DNA of 64,000 nt from assembly GCA_040219735.1 (NCBI GenBank), contig JAVJRX010000020.1; one strand, 5' to 3'. Source of the DNA: Coleofasciculus sp040219735 (GTDB lineage Bacteria; Cyanobacteriota; Cyanobacteriia; Cyanobacteriales; Coleofasciculaceae). Every line of letters begins with the position of its first letter. Position 1 is the stretch's first letter. Position numbers and translations under genes: made by a program. Positions 26,012-35,369 of the stretch are shown here, one piece after another. The notes below the pieces were generated by a model that saw only the letters and a program-made list of their open reading frames with translations, was not told the origin of the DNA and ran no database searches.

Positions 26012-26440
26012 ATGAATCCCATTCTCTTCCATTTAGCATTTCCCGTTAGTGATATTGAGCAAACCAAAGATTATTATGGCAGAGGACTCGGCTGTGATAT
26101 TGGGCGAGAAACCCGTCAAGCGGTCATTTTAAACTTATATGGGCATCAACTGGTAGCCCACCTCACCAATGAACCCTTAACACCACAACGGGGAATTTAT
26201 CCGCGTCACTTTGGTTTAATTTTTACCGCAGAAGCCGATTGGCAAGCTTTATGCGATCGCGCCCAACAGCAGCAGCTTCAATTCTATCAGCAACCGAAGC
26301 GACGCTTTCCAGGTGATGTGACTGAACATCGCACTTTTTTCTTACAAGACCCATTTTATAATTTAATGGAGTTTAAATTTTATGCTCATCCAGAGGCAAT
26401 TTTTGGTAGTCACGAGTTAGCCGCGATCGGCGATGGGTGA
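26012..26440 (+). CDS. VOC-family (glyoxalase-like) protein
   Basis: The 142-residue protein has the vicinal-oxygen-chelate pattern: HLAFPVSDIEQTKDYYGRGLGCDIG at the start, YPRHFGLIF in the middle, and RTFFLQDPFYNLMEFKFY at the end. The histidine near residue 7 and the glutamate in MEFKFY are the usual metal ligands. Such proteins include glyoxalases, dioxygenases and resistance proteins, so the substrate is open. It appears to be a single-gene unit. Confidence 0.85.
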   Translation: MNPILFHLAFPVSDIEQTKDYYGRGLGCDIGRETRQAVILNLYGHQLVAHLTNEPLTPQRGIYPRHFGLIFTAEADWQALCDRAQQQQLQFYQQPKRRFPGDVTEHRTFFLQDPFYNLMEFKFYAHPEAIFGSHELAAIGDG

Positions 26441-26496
26441 TTTGTCATTTGTCAATCATTAAAATAGGGCTAAAGCCCTTACTACAAACTACGAGG

Positions 26497-27102
26497 CTAA
26501 TTTGCCTTCTGAATCTGATAAAAGGGTTCTGATAAAGCAGAAGCTACCGCTTGCATACTGTGGGAATTTATCACCATACAAGCATGGGCAAGAACTGAAA
26601 CTTTCACATTTTTACCCACGGGCATTTGTGAACTATTACCCGGAATAATAATAAAATCCCACGGTGTCCAAATTGATGTAAAATTAAGGCGTTCTAACAT
26701 TTGGACATCTCGGTTTAAATCCTCTATTAAAGGACTTCCTGGACGCATTTGTACGCAGGCGCGACGGTTCAATAGGTAGGCTAACCAGGTGCCGTGATGG
26801 GGGGCGGCAATGGTAATATAACGCTGCACTCGGTTAATTCCACCTAATCGCTGGACATAATAGCGGGTGACAAGTCCCCCCATGCTTAAACCGACTAAAT
26901 CAATGGGTTGGTTTGGGGGAAATGTTTGGTTGATAAAATCGGCTAATTGGGCTGCCATTTCGTCTAAACCCAATGTAGCATTATTGGGTTTAAGGTCAAT
27001 ACTATAAACAGAAAAACCTTTTTTTTGGAGGTAGGGAGAGAGTTTGCGGAAAACCGATGAGGTGCGGAAAATACCGTGAACGAGAACAACTGGGTTTGTC
27101 AT
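26497..27102 (-). CDS. Alpha/beta hydrolase, lipase-like
   Basis: The 201-residue protein starts VVLVHGIFRTSSVFRKLSPYL, with the oxyanion HG motif, and has the nucleophile elbow GLSMGG (Ser near residue 72). The acid is likely within WDFIIIPGNSS, and a late histidine in VLAHACMVI or INSHSMQ completes the triad. It resembles small triacylglycerol lipase/PGAP1-like esterases of cyanobacteria. There is no signal peptide, so it is probably cytoplasmic. A lipid or ester substrate is inferred from the family. Confidence 0.85.
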   Translation of the reverse strand: MTNPVVLVHGIFRTSSVFRKLSPYLQKKGFSVYSIDLKPNNATLGLDEMAAQLADFINQTFPPNQPIDLVGLSMGGLVTRYYVQRLGGINRVQRYITIAAPHHGTWLAYLLNRRACVQMRPGSPLIEDLNRDVQMLERLNFTSIWTPWDFIIIPGNSSQMPVGKNVKVSVLAHACMVINSHSMQAVASALSEPFYQIQKAN

Positions 27103-27394
27103 TTGTCATACTCAAGGAAGCCAGAAACAAGCTACGTCATTTGCTAGGAACAGGGAACAGGTAACTCATAATAGTGTTTTCTGCTATCTTCTCCCCTCTA
27201 CTTTATCAAACGTTTTCTCTAAGATATTCAATCCCTCTGCGTACTCTGCGGAACCCTCTGCGTACTCTGCGTTAAAAATAGACAATTGTATCCATTCATG
27301 GCGTTACACTGGGCGCAAGGATGGTGCCCCTACAATATAAATAATTTCAGTATCATTCATCTTAAAATTGATTTGTCGAGATTAACCTATAAAA
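27103..27394. other. Gap before the EACC1-CHAT locus
   Basis: No gene is seen. It contains a tandem repeat of about 20 bp (ctctgcgtactctgcggaacc followed by ctctgcgtactctgcgtta, 27236-27272). An imperfect GGCGC...GCCCCTACA palindrome lies near 27309-27333. Both types are common repeat phrases of cyanobacterial intergenic DNA. Confidence 0.5.
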
Positions 27395-27718
27395 ATGATA
27401 ACAGCCGTTCAAGTTGCGATCGCGGGGGAGGCTGCTGAACCCGCCGTGTCTGAGTTGATGGGGATTCCGGGTTTGTCCGTGTCTTATGAAGCCCAAACTC
27501 AAAAGGAGGGAACCCTAGCCGTAATTGCTACAATTGTCGGCATTGCTGGCGGAATCGTGGCGCTAGCCGAACAAATTCGCAAGTGGTATCAGGAATGGAA
27601 GCAATCCCAGTCAGGACAAACCTTTGATGTGGTGATTCAAAGTCCCACTGGGCGAATTGTCCTGGAGGAAGCCACAATTGAGGAAATTTGTCAAGTCCTA
27701 AAAGCCTTGGAACCGTAA
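27395..27718 (+). CDS. EACC1-like effector-associated component
   Basis: The 107-residue protein has an N-terminal strand-rich part and a hydrophobic segment GTLAVIATIVGIAGGIVALAEQIRKWYQEWK (about 37-67). A C-terminal piece VVIQSPTGRIVLEEATIEEICQVL completes it. This order matches, from memory, the effector-associated constant component 1 (EACC1) described in diverse bacterial conflict systems, where it is the invariant partner of variable effectors. The CHAT-STAND gene begins two bases after its stop, so the pair is translationally coupled. Its molecular role is unknown; it may anchor or regulate the effector. The assignment rests on pattern recognition, without a profile search. Confidence 0.65.
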   Translation: MITAVQVAIAGEAAEPAVSELMGIPGLSVSYEAQTQKEGTLAVIATIVGIAGGIVALAEQIRKWYQEWKQSQSGQTFDVVIQSPTGRIVLEEATIEEICQVLKALEP

Positions 27719-27720
27719 TT

Positions 27721-30057
27721 GTGCAAACCCTCTATATCAAATTAACCGACATTGACGGCGATTATGCCCAACTCCGCTATTGTTGGGGTCAACCGGGAGG
27801 GTATGAATCTCAAGACTTGGATTTGGGAATCATCCAGGATTTGATTCAGCAGGCGCGGCGAGACTATTATATGCCACTGCCGGACTTGGTGGGGATGGGT
27901 CAACGGCTGTTCTTTTGGCTGGATGGAGACGGGCGCTGGTTGAGTCGGGGGATTCAGGGGTGTCGCGGTTCCGGGTTGATGTTGGCAATTCAGACGGGAC
28001 AGAAGTTGGCGCATTTACCCTGGGAAGTCTTGCATGATGGGCAGACGTTTTTAGTGCAGCGGGTGAATCCCGTGGTTGTCCCCATGCGTTGGGTGGATCA
28101 TCCAGGGGAGGTGGGGGATACAGAGGCGCGTCCCTTGCGGGTGCTGTTTATGGCGACTGCCCCCCAGGGGGTTACACCCGCGTTGGATTTTGAGCAGGAG
28201 GAGGGGACAATTTTACGGGATACCGCTGATTATCCCATAACCTTGCGCGTGGAGGAAAGTGGCTGTGTGGCGGAGTTGGGGAAGCTGTGGGGGCGGTATC
28301 GGGAACCCTTTGATGTGTTCCATTTGACGGGTCATGCTTCGATTAATCAGACGGAACCCTATTTTATTACCGAGACAGAAACCGGGGAACCCTTGCAGGC
28401 AAAGGCGGCGGAGATTGCCGAGGCGTTACAGTTTCGCTTTCCGCCCTTGGTGTTTTTATCCGGATGTCGCACTGGGGAGGCGGGGAATCAGGGGGCGATT
28501 TCCTCATTGGCGGAGGCGTTGATTGGTTATGGGGCGAAGGCGGTATTGGGTTGGGGGCGCCCGGTGACGGATACGGGGGCGACGGTGGCGGCGGCGTATT
28601 TGTATGGACGATTGGCGGCGGGGTTTCAGGTGGCTGAGGCGCTGGCGAGTACCTATCAGCAGTTGTTGAAAGATAAAATAGCAGATTGGCATTTATTACG
28701 GTTATATAGTCAAGGAGAATGTCCCGGCGCGTTGGTGGAACCCTTGGGGGATGAGCCGTGGTGTACGCCAGAACCCGCCTATAGTCAATTTTTAGACCCC
28801 AGAACCCAGTTAATTCGGGTGGCGACAGCCCAGGAATTTGTCGGGCGGCGGCGGGTATTACAGCGCTGTTTGCGGATGCTGCGGAGTGCGGGGAATTTGG
28901 GCGTGTTGATGTATGGCTTGGGGGGTGTGGGGAAGAGTAGCGTGGCGGCGCGATTGTTGGAGAGGTTGGTGGGATATGACCGAATTGTGGTTTATCGGGG
29001 ATTGGATGAGGATAAACTGGTGCGGCTATTCTCGGAACAATGTACGTCGGAGGCGGGGTTGGAGATATTGCAGGGGAAATTACCCCTGATGCAGCGATTG
29101 ACTAAGTTTTTCCAGGCGGGATTAAATCAGCTGCAGCAACGGTTTGTCCTGGTGTTGGATGATTTTGAGGCAAATCTGGAAATGCGCGGGGATGGGGTGG
29201 CGGTATTAAAGCCAGAGGTGGTGGATGTGTTGCAGGCGCTGCTGAAGGGGATGGTGAATTCTAAGTTACCCCATCGGGTGATGATTACCAGTCGCCATGA
29301 CTTTAGCTTAGGGGATGTCATGGTGAATCGTCGCCTGCATCGAGAACCCTTGGCGGGGTTACAGGGGGCGGATTTAGCCAAGAAATATACCCGGTTGGCG
29401 GCGTTTAGTCGGGAGTCTCAGGTAGAAGCGGCGATACAGGAGAAGGCGAAGCAGGTAGCGGATGGGAATCCGCGTCTGTTGGAGTGGTTGAATCAGATTT
29501 TGGAAAATGAACAGGTGGATGGGGAGGTGATTCTCCAGCAGATGCAGGGGAAAGCCGCAGAGTTTCGCGAGAGTATTTTAGCTGAGGAGTTGTTGAAACA
29601 GCAGCCATCTGGGGTGAGGCAAATCTTGGGGATAGGGTTAGTGTATGAGTTACCGGTGCCTTATCCGGCGATGGAGGCGGTTTGTCAGGGGATTGGGAAT
29701 TTTGATAATGGGGTGCAACGGGCAAAAAGTTTGGGGTTGTTGGAGGTGAGTGAGTTTCAGGGGGAGGAGTCTTATCGGGTGTCGCGGATTTTGGCACCGT
29801 TATTGGAGATTCCGGAAGAGAGGGAGGATTTGGCTAAAACAGCGGCACAAACCCTGTATGACTTATGGTTAGATAAAAACCAAAGTGTAACAATATTTCA
29901 TTTACAGGAAGCTCATCAACTGGCGTTGCAAAGCCAAGATGAATCGTTAGCCGATGAGATCTACAGGAAGTGGATTGAATATTACCAATCTCTTCCTAAC
30001 TATGGGCGGCTTGATTTTACTAATCCCCTAAATTCAATGTATCTTGACTTCATATAA
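27721..30057 (+). CDS. CHAT protease-STAND NTPase effector protein
   Basis: GTG at 27721 gives 778 residues and sits two bases after the EACC1-like stop. Domain order: an N-terminal region of about 140 residues, then a caspase-like CHAT domain (about 150-340) with catalytic His in FDVFHLTGHAS and Cys in LVFLSGCRTGE. A STAND/NB-ARC-type NTPase follows with Walker A MYGLGGVGKSSVA (about 403-415) and Walker B VLVLDDFE (about 481-488), then a winged-helix-like region. The C-terminus ends abruptly after about 40 residues of helical repeat-like sequence. Typical relatives carry long TPR arrays there. The coding DNA is richer in G than its neighbours. A role in NTP-controlled cell death or phage defence is inferred from the architecture. 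Confidence 0.82.
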   Translation: MQTLYIKLTDIDGDYAQLRYCWGQPGGYESQDLDLGIIQDLIQQARRDYYMPLPDLVGMGQRLFFWLDGDGRWLSRGIQGCRGSGLMLAIQTGQKLAHLPWEVLHDGQTFLVQRVNPVVVPMRWVDHPGEVGDTEARPLRVLFMATAPQGVTPALDFEQEEGTILRDTADYPITLRVEESGCVAELGKLWGRYREPFDVFHLTGHASINQTEPYFITETETGEPLQAKAAEIAEALQFRFPPLVFLSGCRTGEAGNQGAISSLAEALIGYGAKAVLGWGRPVTDTGATVAAAYLYGRLAAGFQVAEALASTYQQLLKDKIADWHLLRLYSQGECPGALVEPLGDEPWCTPEPAYSQFLDPRTQLIRVATAQEFVGRRRVLQRCLRMLRSAGNLGVLMYGLGGVGKSSVAARLLERLVGYDRIVVYRGLDEDKLVRLFSEQCTSEAGLEILQGKLPLMQRLTKFFQAGLNQLQQRFVLVLDDFEANLEMRGDGVAVLKPEVVDVLQALLKGMVNSKLPHRVMITSRHDFSLGDVMVNRRLHREPLAGLQGADLAKKYTRLAAFSRESQVEAAIQEKAKQVADGNPRLLEWLNQILENEQVDGEVILQQMQGKAAEFRESILAEELLKQQPSGVRQILGIGLVYELPVPYPAMEAVCQGIGNFDNGVQRAKSLGLLEVSEFQGEESYRVSRILAPLLEIPEEREDLAKTAAQTLYDLWLDKNQSVTIFHLQEAHQLALQSQDESLADEIYRKWIEYYQSLPNYGRLDFTNPLNSMYLDFI

Positions 30058-30059
30058 TT

Positions 30060-30359
30060 TTGGCTTTTTGGAGAAGATTACTAACCTCTCAATATTATCC
30101 ATTTCTAAATTTCCAAAAGAGAGAAATCGAGAAAGCCATTTCTCTGTATCAGCAATCGTTGGAACTCGATAGGCGGATTGGGGATGTGCAAGGGGAAGCG
30201 GCGACGTTAGTTATGCTGGGACAACTCTTAGCCGATGAGAAAGGAGAGGTTGAAACCGCGATTGACTATTTGCAGCAATCTTTGGCTATCTTTCAGCACC
30301 TGAAATCCCCCGATGCGGAGACGGTTAGGGAAATGTTGGATGAGGTGAGGCGGATGTAG
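30060..30359 (+). pseudogene. TPR-repeat remnant detached from the CHAT-STAND gene
   Basis: This 99-codon frame encodes about two TPR units (EIEKAISLYQQSLELDRRIGDVQGEAATLVMLGQLLADEKG and VETAIDYLQQSLAIF) and a terminal helix. Sequences of this kind form the C-terminal arrays of CHAT-NTPase-TPR proteins. It is in a different frame from the upstream gene, begins only at a poor TTG and has no ribosome site. The simplest reading is that a deletion or frameshift cut off the sensor array and left its last repeats. Confidence 0.6.
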
Positions 30360-31131
30360 GTTCTGCAACGGTATCCAGAAGCGTCCGCGTAGGGGCTTGG
30401 TTTCCAAGCCCGTACAGGTGGGGAAGTGGTGTTGAGTTGTCGCTAAATACGGTAATAAGTATCCCCCCTAGCCCCCCTTTGAAAGGGGGGAACAAGAAAT
30501 TGTCTGCTTTGAGAACCAGAAATTGCACTTTTTGTCAGGAGTGAACCAGAAATTAAGCCAAGTCATTTAAGGGGACAATAAAACATCAATCAAAATCCCC
30601 CTTTGAATAAATCAATCAAAGTCCCCCTTAAAAAGGGGGATTTAGGGGGATCTCAACCTTAATCGCGTAGTCATACGCTTAAATCAACTCCAATTACTGT
30701 TAAAGGTTACTCGGATTGAATCTGTTTAGATTATCTAGATGCTGTAGGCTATTCGGATAGTATTATTTGGCTAATGAAGGGATACCGTTAGGACTTTTTG
30801 CCAGGGAAAGCAGTCAATCGAATTAACCAGAGTCTATAGGCGCGCACCTTCTCCGATTATACTGTTTATTGAATCATAGAAACCGTTTTTTTGTCAACCC
30901 GTTTAATCCGAATTAATTGACTTTTCACAGGAAATCATCAAACCTGCGAATCGGGGCGGGTTTAGTCGCATCCCTTGTGCAACCGAAGAGATAATCGTGA
31001 AACCCGCCCCTACAGGGAAACCTGTCAAGTTTATTTCACCATTTTAGCTGTGTCAAAATTAATCTCTGTCGTGAGAATAAGCCTAACAATTCATACCCGA
31101 TACATTGAGGCTCATCTTCCCGCATCCTGCT
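30360..31131. repeat. Repeat-rich intergenic region
   Basis: No gene is seen in 770 bases. From left to right: gtaggggcttggtttccaagcccgtac near 30389-30415; ccccccttt/aaagggggg around 30472-30490; a related pair of cccctta/taagggg and aatccccc phrases at 30590-30650; the 124-bp repeat at 30774-30897; and a reverse-oriented GGGCGGGTTT repeat at 30952-31014. The concentration of repeats next to the broken TPR tail suggests recombination here. Confidence 0.65.
30774..30897. repeat. 124-bp dispersed repeat, copy 1
   Basis: This segment and 33467-33590 have the same length and orientation. They share atgaagggata at one end, the core ctataggcgcRcaccttctccgattata and ttttgtcaa at the other end. No frame is conserved between them, so a non-coding element or small RNA is more likely than a gene. 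Confidence 0.7.
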
Positions 31132-31914
31132 TTAATTCTTAGCCGGAATAAAATTATCATGGAGACTGACTAACCCATCCCCATAGATAACTTTAATTTC
31201 ATGCTCACGTCCATCTTCCCCAGAAAGGGTATAAATAAACTGCTGACGCTCAGACTCTAAGCCCGTAAACTGATAATTGAGTGAGTCCAAAGAGAATAAG
31301 TCCTCATATTTTGATTGAATCGCCTTCAAATCCTCTTGACCAAACCAGGTTTCCTCAAGATTTAAAACTTTGCCCAGCTTCTCAAGATCTTGGCTTTGAA
31401 TGGCATCAACATACCGTTCAACCAAACGATTCGCGTAAACGGAATAGAACAAAAATGGGTCATCTAAGCGAATGGTTTGATCTTGATAAACAGCAATCGA
31501 CTTACTCATCCCGCCAGGGGTAGAGATGCGGTAATTAAAGCGTTGAATCGGCATTTTATCGCCTGTTTCCCCCAATTCTTCAACACCCAGACGCTCAAAG
31601 TCCGTAATCTCTTCCCCTTGGAAATAAGCTTGATAATGCTTCAGTGCTGCTTGCACATTTTCAGAGGCGCGATCGCGTTCCATCAAGTAGGGCATAAAGA
31701 ACTCAACATTTTCCTGATTAATTGCCTCAATTGTGGCAGCAATTAACGCATCAGCTGCTGCGGGTGTTAGGGGTTTAGCTATTTGAGCGTCGGGAACTTG
31801 AGTTAGGGTTTCCGCTGCTACTGTTTCCCCTCGACTAGAAACTGTTTCGGCTTGAGAGCATCCAAAAAACAGAACACTGGATAGACTAATAATCAAAACA
31901 ATGGACTTATTCAT
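31132..31914 (-). CDS. Secreted lipoprotein, function unknown
   Basis: From ATG at 31914 the 260-residue protein starts MNKSIVLIISLSSVLFFGCSQ, a lipoprotein signal with lipobox LFFGC. An acidic Ala/Thr/Glu-rich linker follows. The mature part seems to contain two similar alpha+beta units (about 55-150 and 160-255), each with an Ala/Asn/Gln-rich helix (ALIAATIEAINQENVEFFMPYL; NRLVERYVDAIQSQDLEKLG), consistent with SnoaL/NTF2-like folds. No enzymatic motif was recognised. It lies 20 bp after the original end of the WD40 gene on the same strand and was probably its operon partner. Confidence 0.75.
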   Translation of the reverse strand: MNKSIVLIISLSSVLFFGCSQAETVSSRGETVAAETLTQVPDAQIAKPLTPAAADALIAATIEAINQENVEFFMPYLMERDRASENVQAALKHYQAYFQGEEITDFERLGVEELGETGDKMPIQRFNYRISTPGGMSKSIAVYQDQTIRLDDPFLFYSVYANRLVERYVDAIQSQDLEKLGKVLNLEETWFGQEDLKAIQSKYEDLFSLDSLNYQFTGLESERQQFIYTLSGEDGREHEIKVIYGDGLVSLHDNFIPAKN

Positions 31915-31934
31915 GCTCGAATCGGGTAAAGGGT

Positions 31935-33122
31935 TTAATGTCGCCAAATCTTCGTTGTTGAGGAAACTGCTACTAATAATTCTCCATCTGGACTAAACTG
32001 AATTCCGGGCAAACTAAACGTTTCTGGCACTTATAAAATAAATTTTTGTTGCGGGATATGCCAAAGTTTAATACCCAGGCGAGGAACAGGATCTGCGGTT
32101 AGTATTAAGGCTTCTATGGCTAAGGTTTCTCCATTGGGACTAAAAGCCAGAGAGTTCACTTGCTCTGTATGTCCCTTTAGCGTTAGAAATCGGCTTCCGG
32201 TGCGAGTATTCCAGAGTTTTACACTATTATCTTTATCGCTAGTGGCTAATAGTTGCCCATTGGGACTTAAGGCGATAGGATTGTGTAATCCAGGAGACGG
32301 ATCAGAATTAAATACCGTCCGAATCAGTTGTCCTGTCTGAAGATTCCACACCTGAATTTTATTGGTTGTCGTTGCACTAACTAAGGTTTGTCCATCGGAA
32401 CTAATAATTAAACGATTAACGATACCATTAGACGGGTTAAGGTTAAGGGTGTGTAGTCGTTTTCCAGTTTGCAGATCCCACAGGTTCACCGTTTGATCAG
32501 AACTTCCACTGGCGAGGAATTTCCCATCCAAACTAAGTGCGATCGCGTGAACCGCATAACGATGTCCTCGCAATGTCTGCACTTCTTCTGTTGTGTTCAC
32601 ATCCCAAATTTTAACGGTTCCCTGAGAAAGACCTGCAATAATGTGCTTATTATTCGGCGTAAATGTCACCGCATTAGCTATATCACCGGCAATATAAGTA
32701 TTACCTTCAATCGGTTCTTGAGCTTGATTTCCCTCTAACCAAAAGGCTTCTGTCGCATTTCCTTGGATTAAAGTTGTGACTTTTTCTCCCGTCTGTAAGT
32801 TCCACAACGTTAAAGTACTGGTTCCACTTCCACAGGAACGTTCATAGTCATGGCTACTAATCGCTAATAGGCGACTATCAGAACTAATCGCTTGAGTAAC
32901 AGTAGAAAGCAGACAAAATCGCCTATCAGGGGGATACAGGCTGTATAAATCTAGCTGATGCAACAGTTGAGCTTTGTCCCAGTTTTGGGGTTGGGAATTA
33001 GCCGTCTGTGTTGATGGGGAGATTACATTTACAGGAAGGCTAACCACAGGAAGTGGAGACATCAGCAGGGTTAGGGAAACCAAAGAGGCAATTTTAGCAA
33101 GATTCACTCTTGTCAGATGCAA
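31935..33122 (-). pseudogene. WD40-repeat protein gene with an in-frame stop before the last blade
   Basis: The intact part (32031-33122, 363 residues) has a signal peptide (LAKIASLVSLTLLMSPLPVVS). At least five WD40 units follow, with endings such as TLTLWNLQTG, TVKIWDVNT, TVNLWDLQTG, KIQVWNLQTG and SVKLWNTRTG. Translation stops at TAA (32033-32031) after GIKLWHIPQQKFIL. The same frame continues without further stops as VPETFSLPGIQFSPDGELLV...TKIWRH to a stop at 31937-31935, which is a normal final WD40 strand. One base change would restore a full propeller. The shortened protein may still fold partly. It was probably a periplasmic beta-propeller. Confidence 0.75.
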
Positions 33123-33953
33123 TCCGAGTATAAAAGGAAGGATTTGATTATTAGCTTATCTGTCTCTCCAGGGATTTAACTTCCCCCATCTGGCTCATGC
33201 TTTCGGGTAAGTCAACTTAGGGGGGCGGTTGGAAACCGCAGCTACACAAATAAAACCTGCCTGGGCGGGTTACAATGTAAGTTAGTTCTAAACGACATCG
33301 ATTGATGAAACCTAGCCAACCGGGACATTGACACTCAAAAGAGGTGAGGTGCGATCGCGAACGTCTTGAATTCGGGTTAACCTGTTTGGCAGTAATGATT
33401 TAGATGATTTTCCTTTGCTAATACTAGCCTAAAGCTGGGGAATCATTAGGACGAGTAATTTTGTTGATGAAGGGATACTGCTAGGGATTCTTGACCCAAC
33501 CAAGCTGTCAATGGGACTTAACCGACTCTATAGGCGCACACCTTCTCCGATTATATTTTTATAAAATCATAAAAACGCGGCTTTTGTCAAGTCCGTATTT
33601 CGGTAAGCACCTAGACATACATTCTGTCCGCTGTACTAATAAATGTTAACCAGCGTCAAATCCGTTTTCTGCCCGTGAGGTTCCCCATCTCAACCATCAA
33701 CCTTAATCTTGTCCGATGACTTAAGTTTCTCACCCAAATGGGTGACCGAAAAGCATGAAGTCAGAAATAACGCCAACAGCTCCCTCAGCTCCCCCAGCTC
33801 CCCCTCTAGCGAGATTGCCAGTTTTGAAGTTTTATGTACTCTAGTTGAGGCATACTCATAATGCAAATTTTACAAGATTCCGCCGCAGGGCAGGCTACCC
33901 TGTAGGGGAAATAAACACGATTACACGTTCAATTACATTCTGACGAGAGATAT
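33123..33953. other. Gap upstream of gnd
   Basis: No gene is seen in 830 bases. It holds a GGGCGG-type phrase near 33218-33265 and the second copy of the 124-bp repeat (33467-33590). A low-complexity pyrimidine run, agctccctcagctcccccagctcccc, lies near 33778-33803. A likely gnd promoter and leader lies in the last 120 bases. cgccgcagggcaggctaccctgtaggg near 33879-33905 is an imperfect palindrome. Confidence 0.5.
33467..33590. repeat. 124-bp dispersed repeat, copy 2
   Basis: This is the partner of 30774-30897, in the same orientation and of identical length. It lies between the divergent WD40 and gnd genes. The best-conserved core is at about 33527-33556 (gactctataggcgcac, accttctccgattata). 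Confidence 0.7.
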
Positions 33954-35369
33954 ATGACACAACCAAGCTTCGGAGTCATCGGTTTAGCTGTGATGGGAGA
34001 AAACCTGGCGCTCAATGTAGAAAGTCGCGGGTTTCCTGTGGCGGTGTACAACCGGACGAGCTCGAAAACAGAAGAATTTATGGCAAAGCGTGCCTCCGAT
34101 AAAAACGTCACCGCCGCCTATTCCCTGGAAAATTTTGTCAAAACCTTGGCACGTCCCCGCAAAATCCTGGTGATGGTCAAAGCAGGCAAACCGGTTGATA
34201 TTGTCATCGATCAACTCAAACCCCTGCTCGAACCCGGAGATATGATTATCGATGGCGGGAACTCCCTCTACCAAGACACCGAACGCCGCACCAAAGACTT
34301 AGAAGCCACAGGACTCGGCTTTGTCGGAATGGGGGTCAGTGGTGGCGAAGAAGGAGCGCTCCATGGTCCTAGCTTGATGCCAGGAGGCACGGATACGGCA
34401 TATAAAGAGTTAGAACCCATTTTGACCAAAATTGCCGCTCAGGTGGATGATGGTCCCTGTGTCACCTACATTGGTCCTGGGGGTGCAGGTCATTATGTGA
34501 AGATGGTGCATAACGGGATTGAGTATGGCGATATGCAGCTCATTGCCGAAGCCTATGACTTGCTCAAAAATGGCTTAGGACTGGATCACCAGCAGCTTCA
34601 TCAGGTGTTTTCCGAATGGAATACGACGGATGAGCTAAATTCCTTTTTAATTGAAATTACGGCGGATATCTTCAAGTACATTGACCCGGATACGAATCAG
34701 CCTTTGGTTGATTTGATTCTGGATTCTGCCGGACAAAAGGGAACCGGACGCTGGACGGTGGTCAGTTCTCTGGAATTGGGTGTACCGATTCCCACCATGT
34801 ACGCGGCGGTGAATGCGCGGGTAATTTCGTCCTATAAACAGGAACGGGTAGCGGCAGCGAAGGAGCTTACAGGTACTACGGGTAAGTATGATGGAGATAG
34901 CCAAGCGTTTATCAACAAAGTCCGTGACGCTCTCTACTGCTCAAAAATGTGTTCCTATGCTCAAGGAATGGCATTGTTGGGTAAGGCATCACAGGAGTTT
35001 AATTACAACCTGAACTTGGCAGAAACTGCCCGGATTTGGAAAGGGGGTTGTATTATTCGGGCGGGGTTCCTGGATAAGATTAAAAACGCCTTCAATGAGA
35101 ATCCAAAACTGCCGAATTTACTATTAGCGCCAGAGTTTAAGCAAACGATTCTGGATCGGCAAGAGGCATGGCGGGACGTGCTGGTAGTTTCTAATCAGTT
35201 GGGAATCCCGGTTCCAGCCTTTAGTGCGTCATTAGATTACTTCGACAGCTATCGGCGCGATCGCTTACCGCAAAACTTGACCCAGGCACAGCGCGACTAC
35301 TTTGGCGCTCATACATATCAGCGAACCGACAAGGAAGGGGTTTTCCATACCGAATGGGCGCAGTCGTAG
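33954..35369 (+). CDS. gnd: 6-phosphogluconate dehydrogenase, decarboxylating
   Basis: Gnd oxidatively decarboxylates 6-phosphogluconate to ribulose 5-phosphate with NADP in the oxidative pentose phosphate pathway. The 471-residue protein has the Rossmann start FGVIGLAVMGENLALNVESRG, the NADP-contacting NRT, and MVKAGKPVD. The substrate motif IIDGGNSLYQDT, the GVSGGEEGALHGPSLMPGG loop and the catalytic Lys in HYVKMVHNGIEYGDMQ follow. The C-terminal HTDYF-equivalent region here reads ASLDYFDSYRRDRLPQNLTQAQRDYFGAHTYQRTD. Length and motifs are normal. It appears to be a single-gene unit. Confidence 0.97.
   Translation: MTQPSFGVIGLAVMGENLALNVESRGFPVAVYNRTSSKTEEFMAKRASDKNVTAAYSLENFVKTLARPRKILVMVKAGKPVDIVIDQLKPLLEPGDMIIDGGNSLYQDTERRTKDLEATGLGFVGMGVSGGEEGALHGPSLMPGGTDTAYKELEPILTKIAAQVDDGPCVTYIGPGGAGHYVKMVHNGIEYGDMQLIAEAYDLLKNGLGLDHQQLHQVFSEWNTTDELNSFLIEITADIFKYIDPDTNQPLVDLILDSAGQKGTGRWTVVSSLELGVPIPTMYAAVNARVISSYKQERVAAAKELTGTTGKYDGDSQAFINKVRDALYCSKMCSYAQGMALLGKASQEFNYNLNLAETARIWKGGCIIRAGFLDKIKNAFNENPKLPNLLLAPEFKQTILDRQEAWRDVLVVSNQLGIPVPAFSASLDYFDSYRRDRLPQNLTQAQRDYFGAHTYQRTDKEGVFHTEWAQS

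Noticed and set aside
30472..30650. Possible CRISPR-like repeats (cccccttt and aaaggggg runs)
   Set aside because: The units are short complementary runs of irregular spacing, not direct repeats separated by unique spacers.
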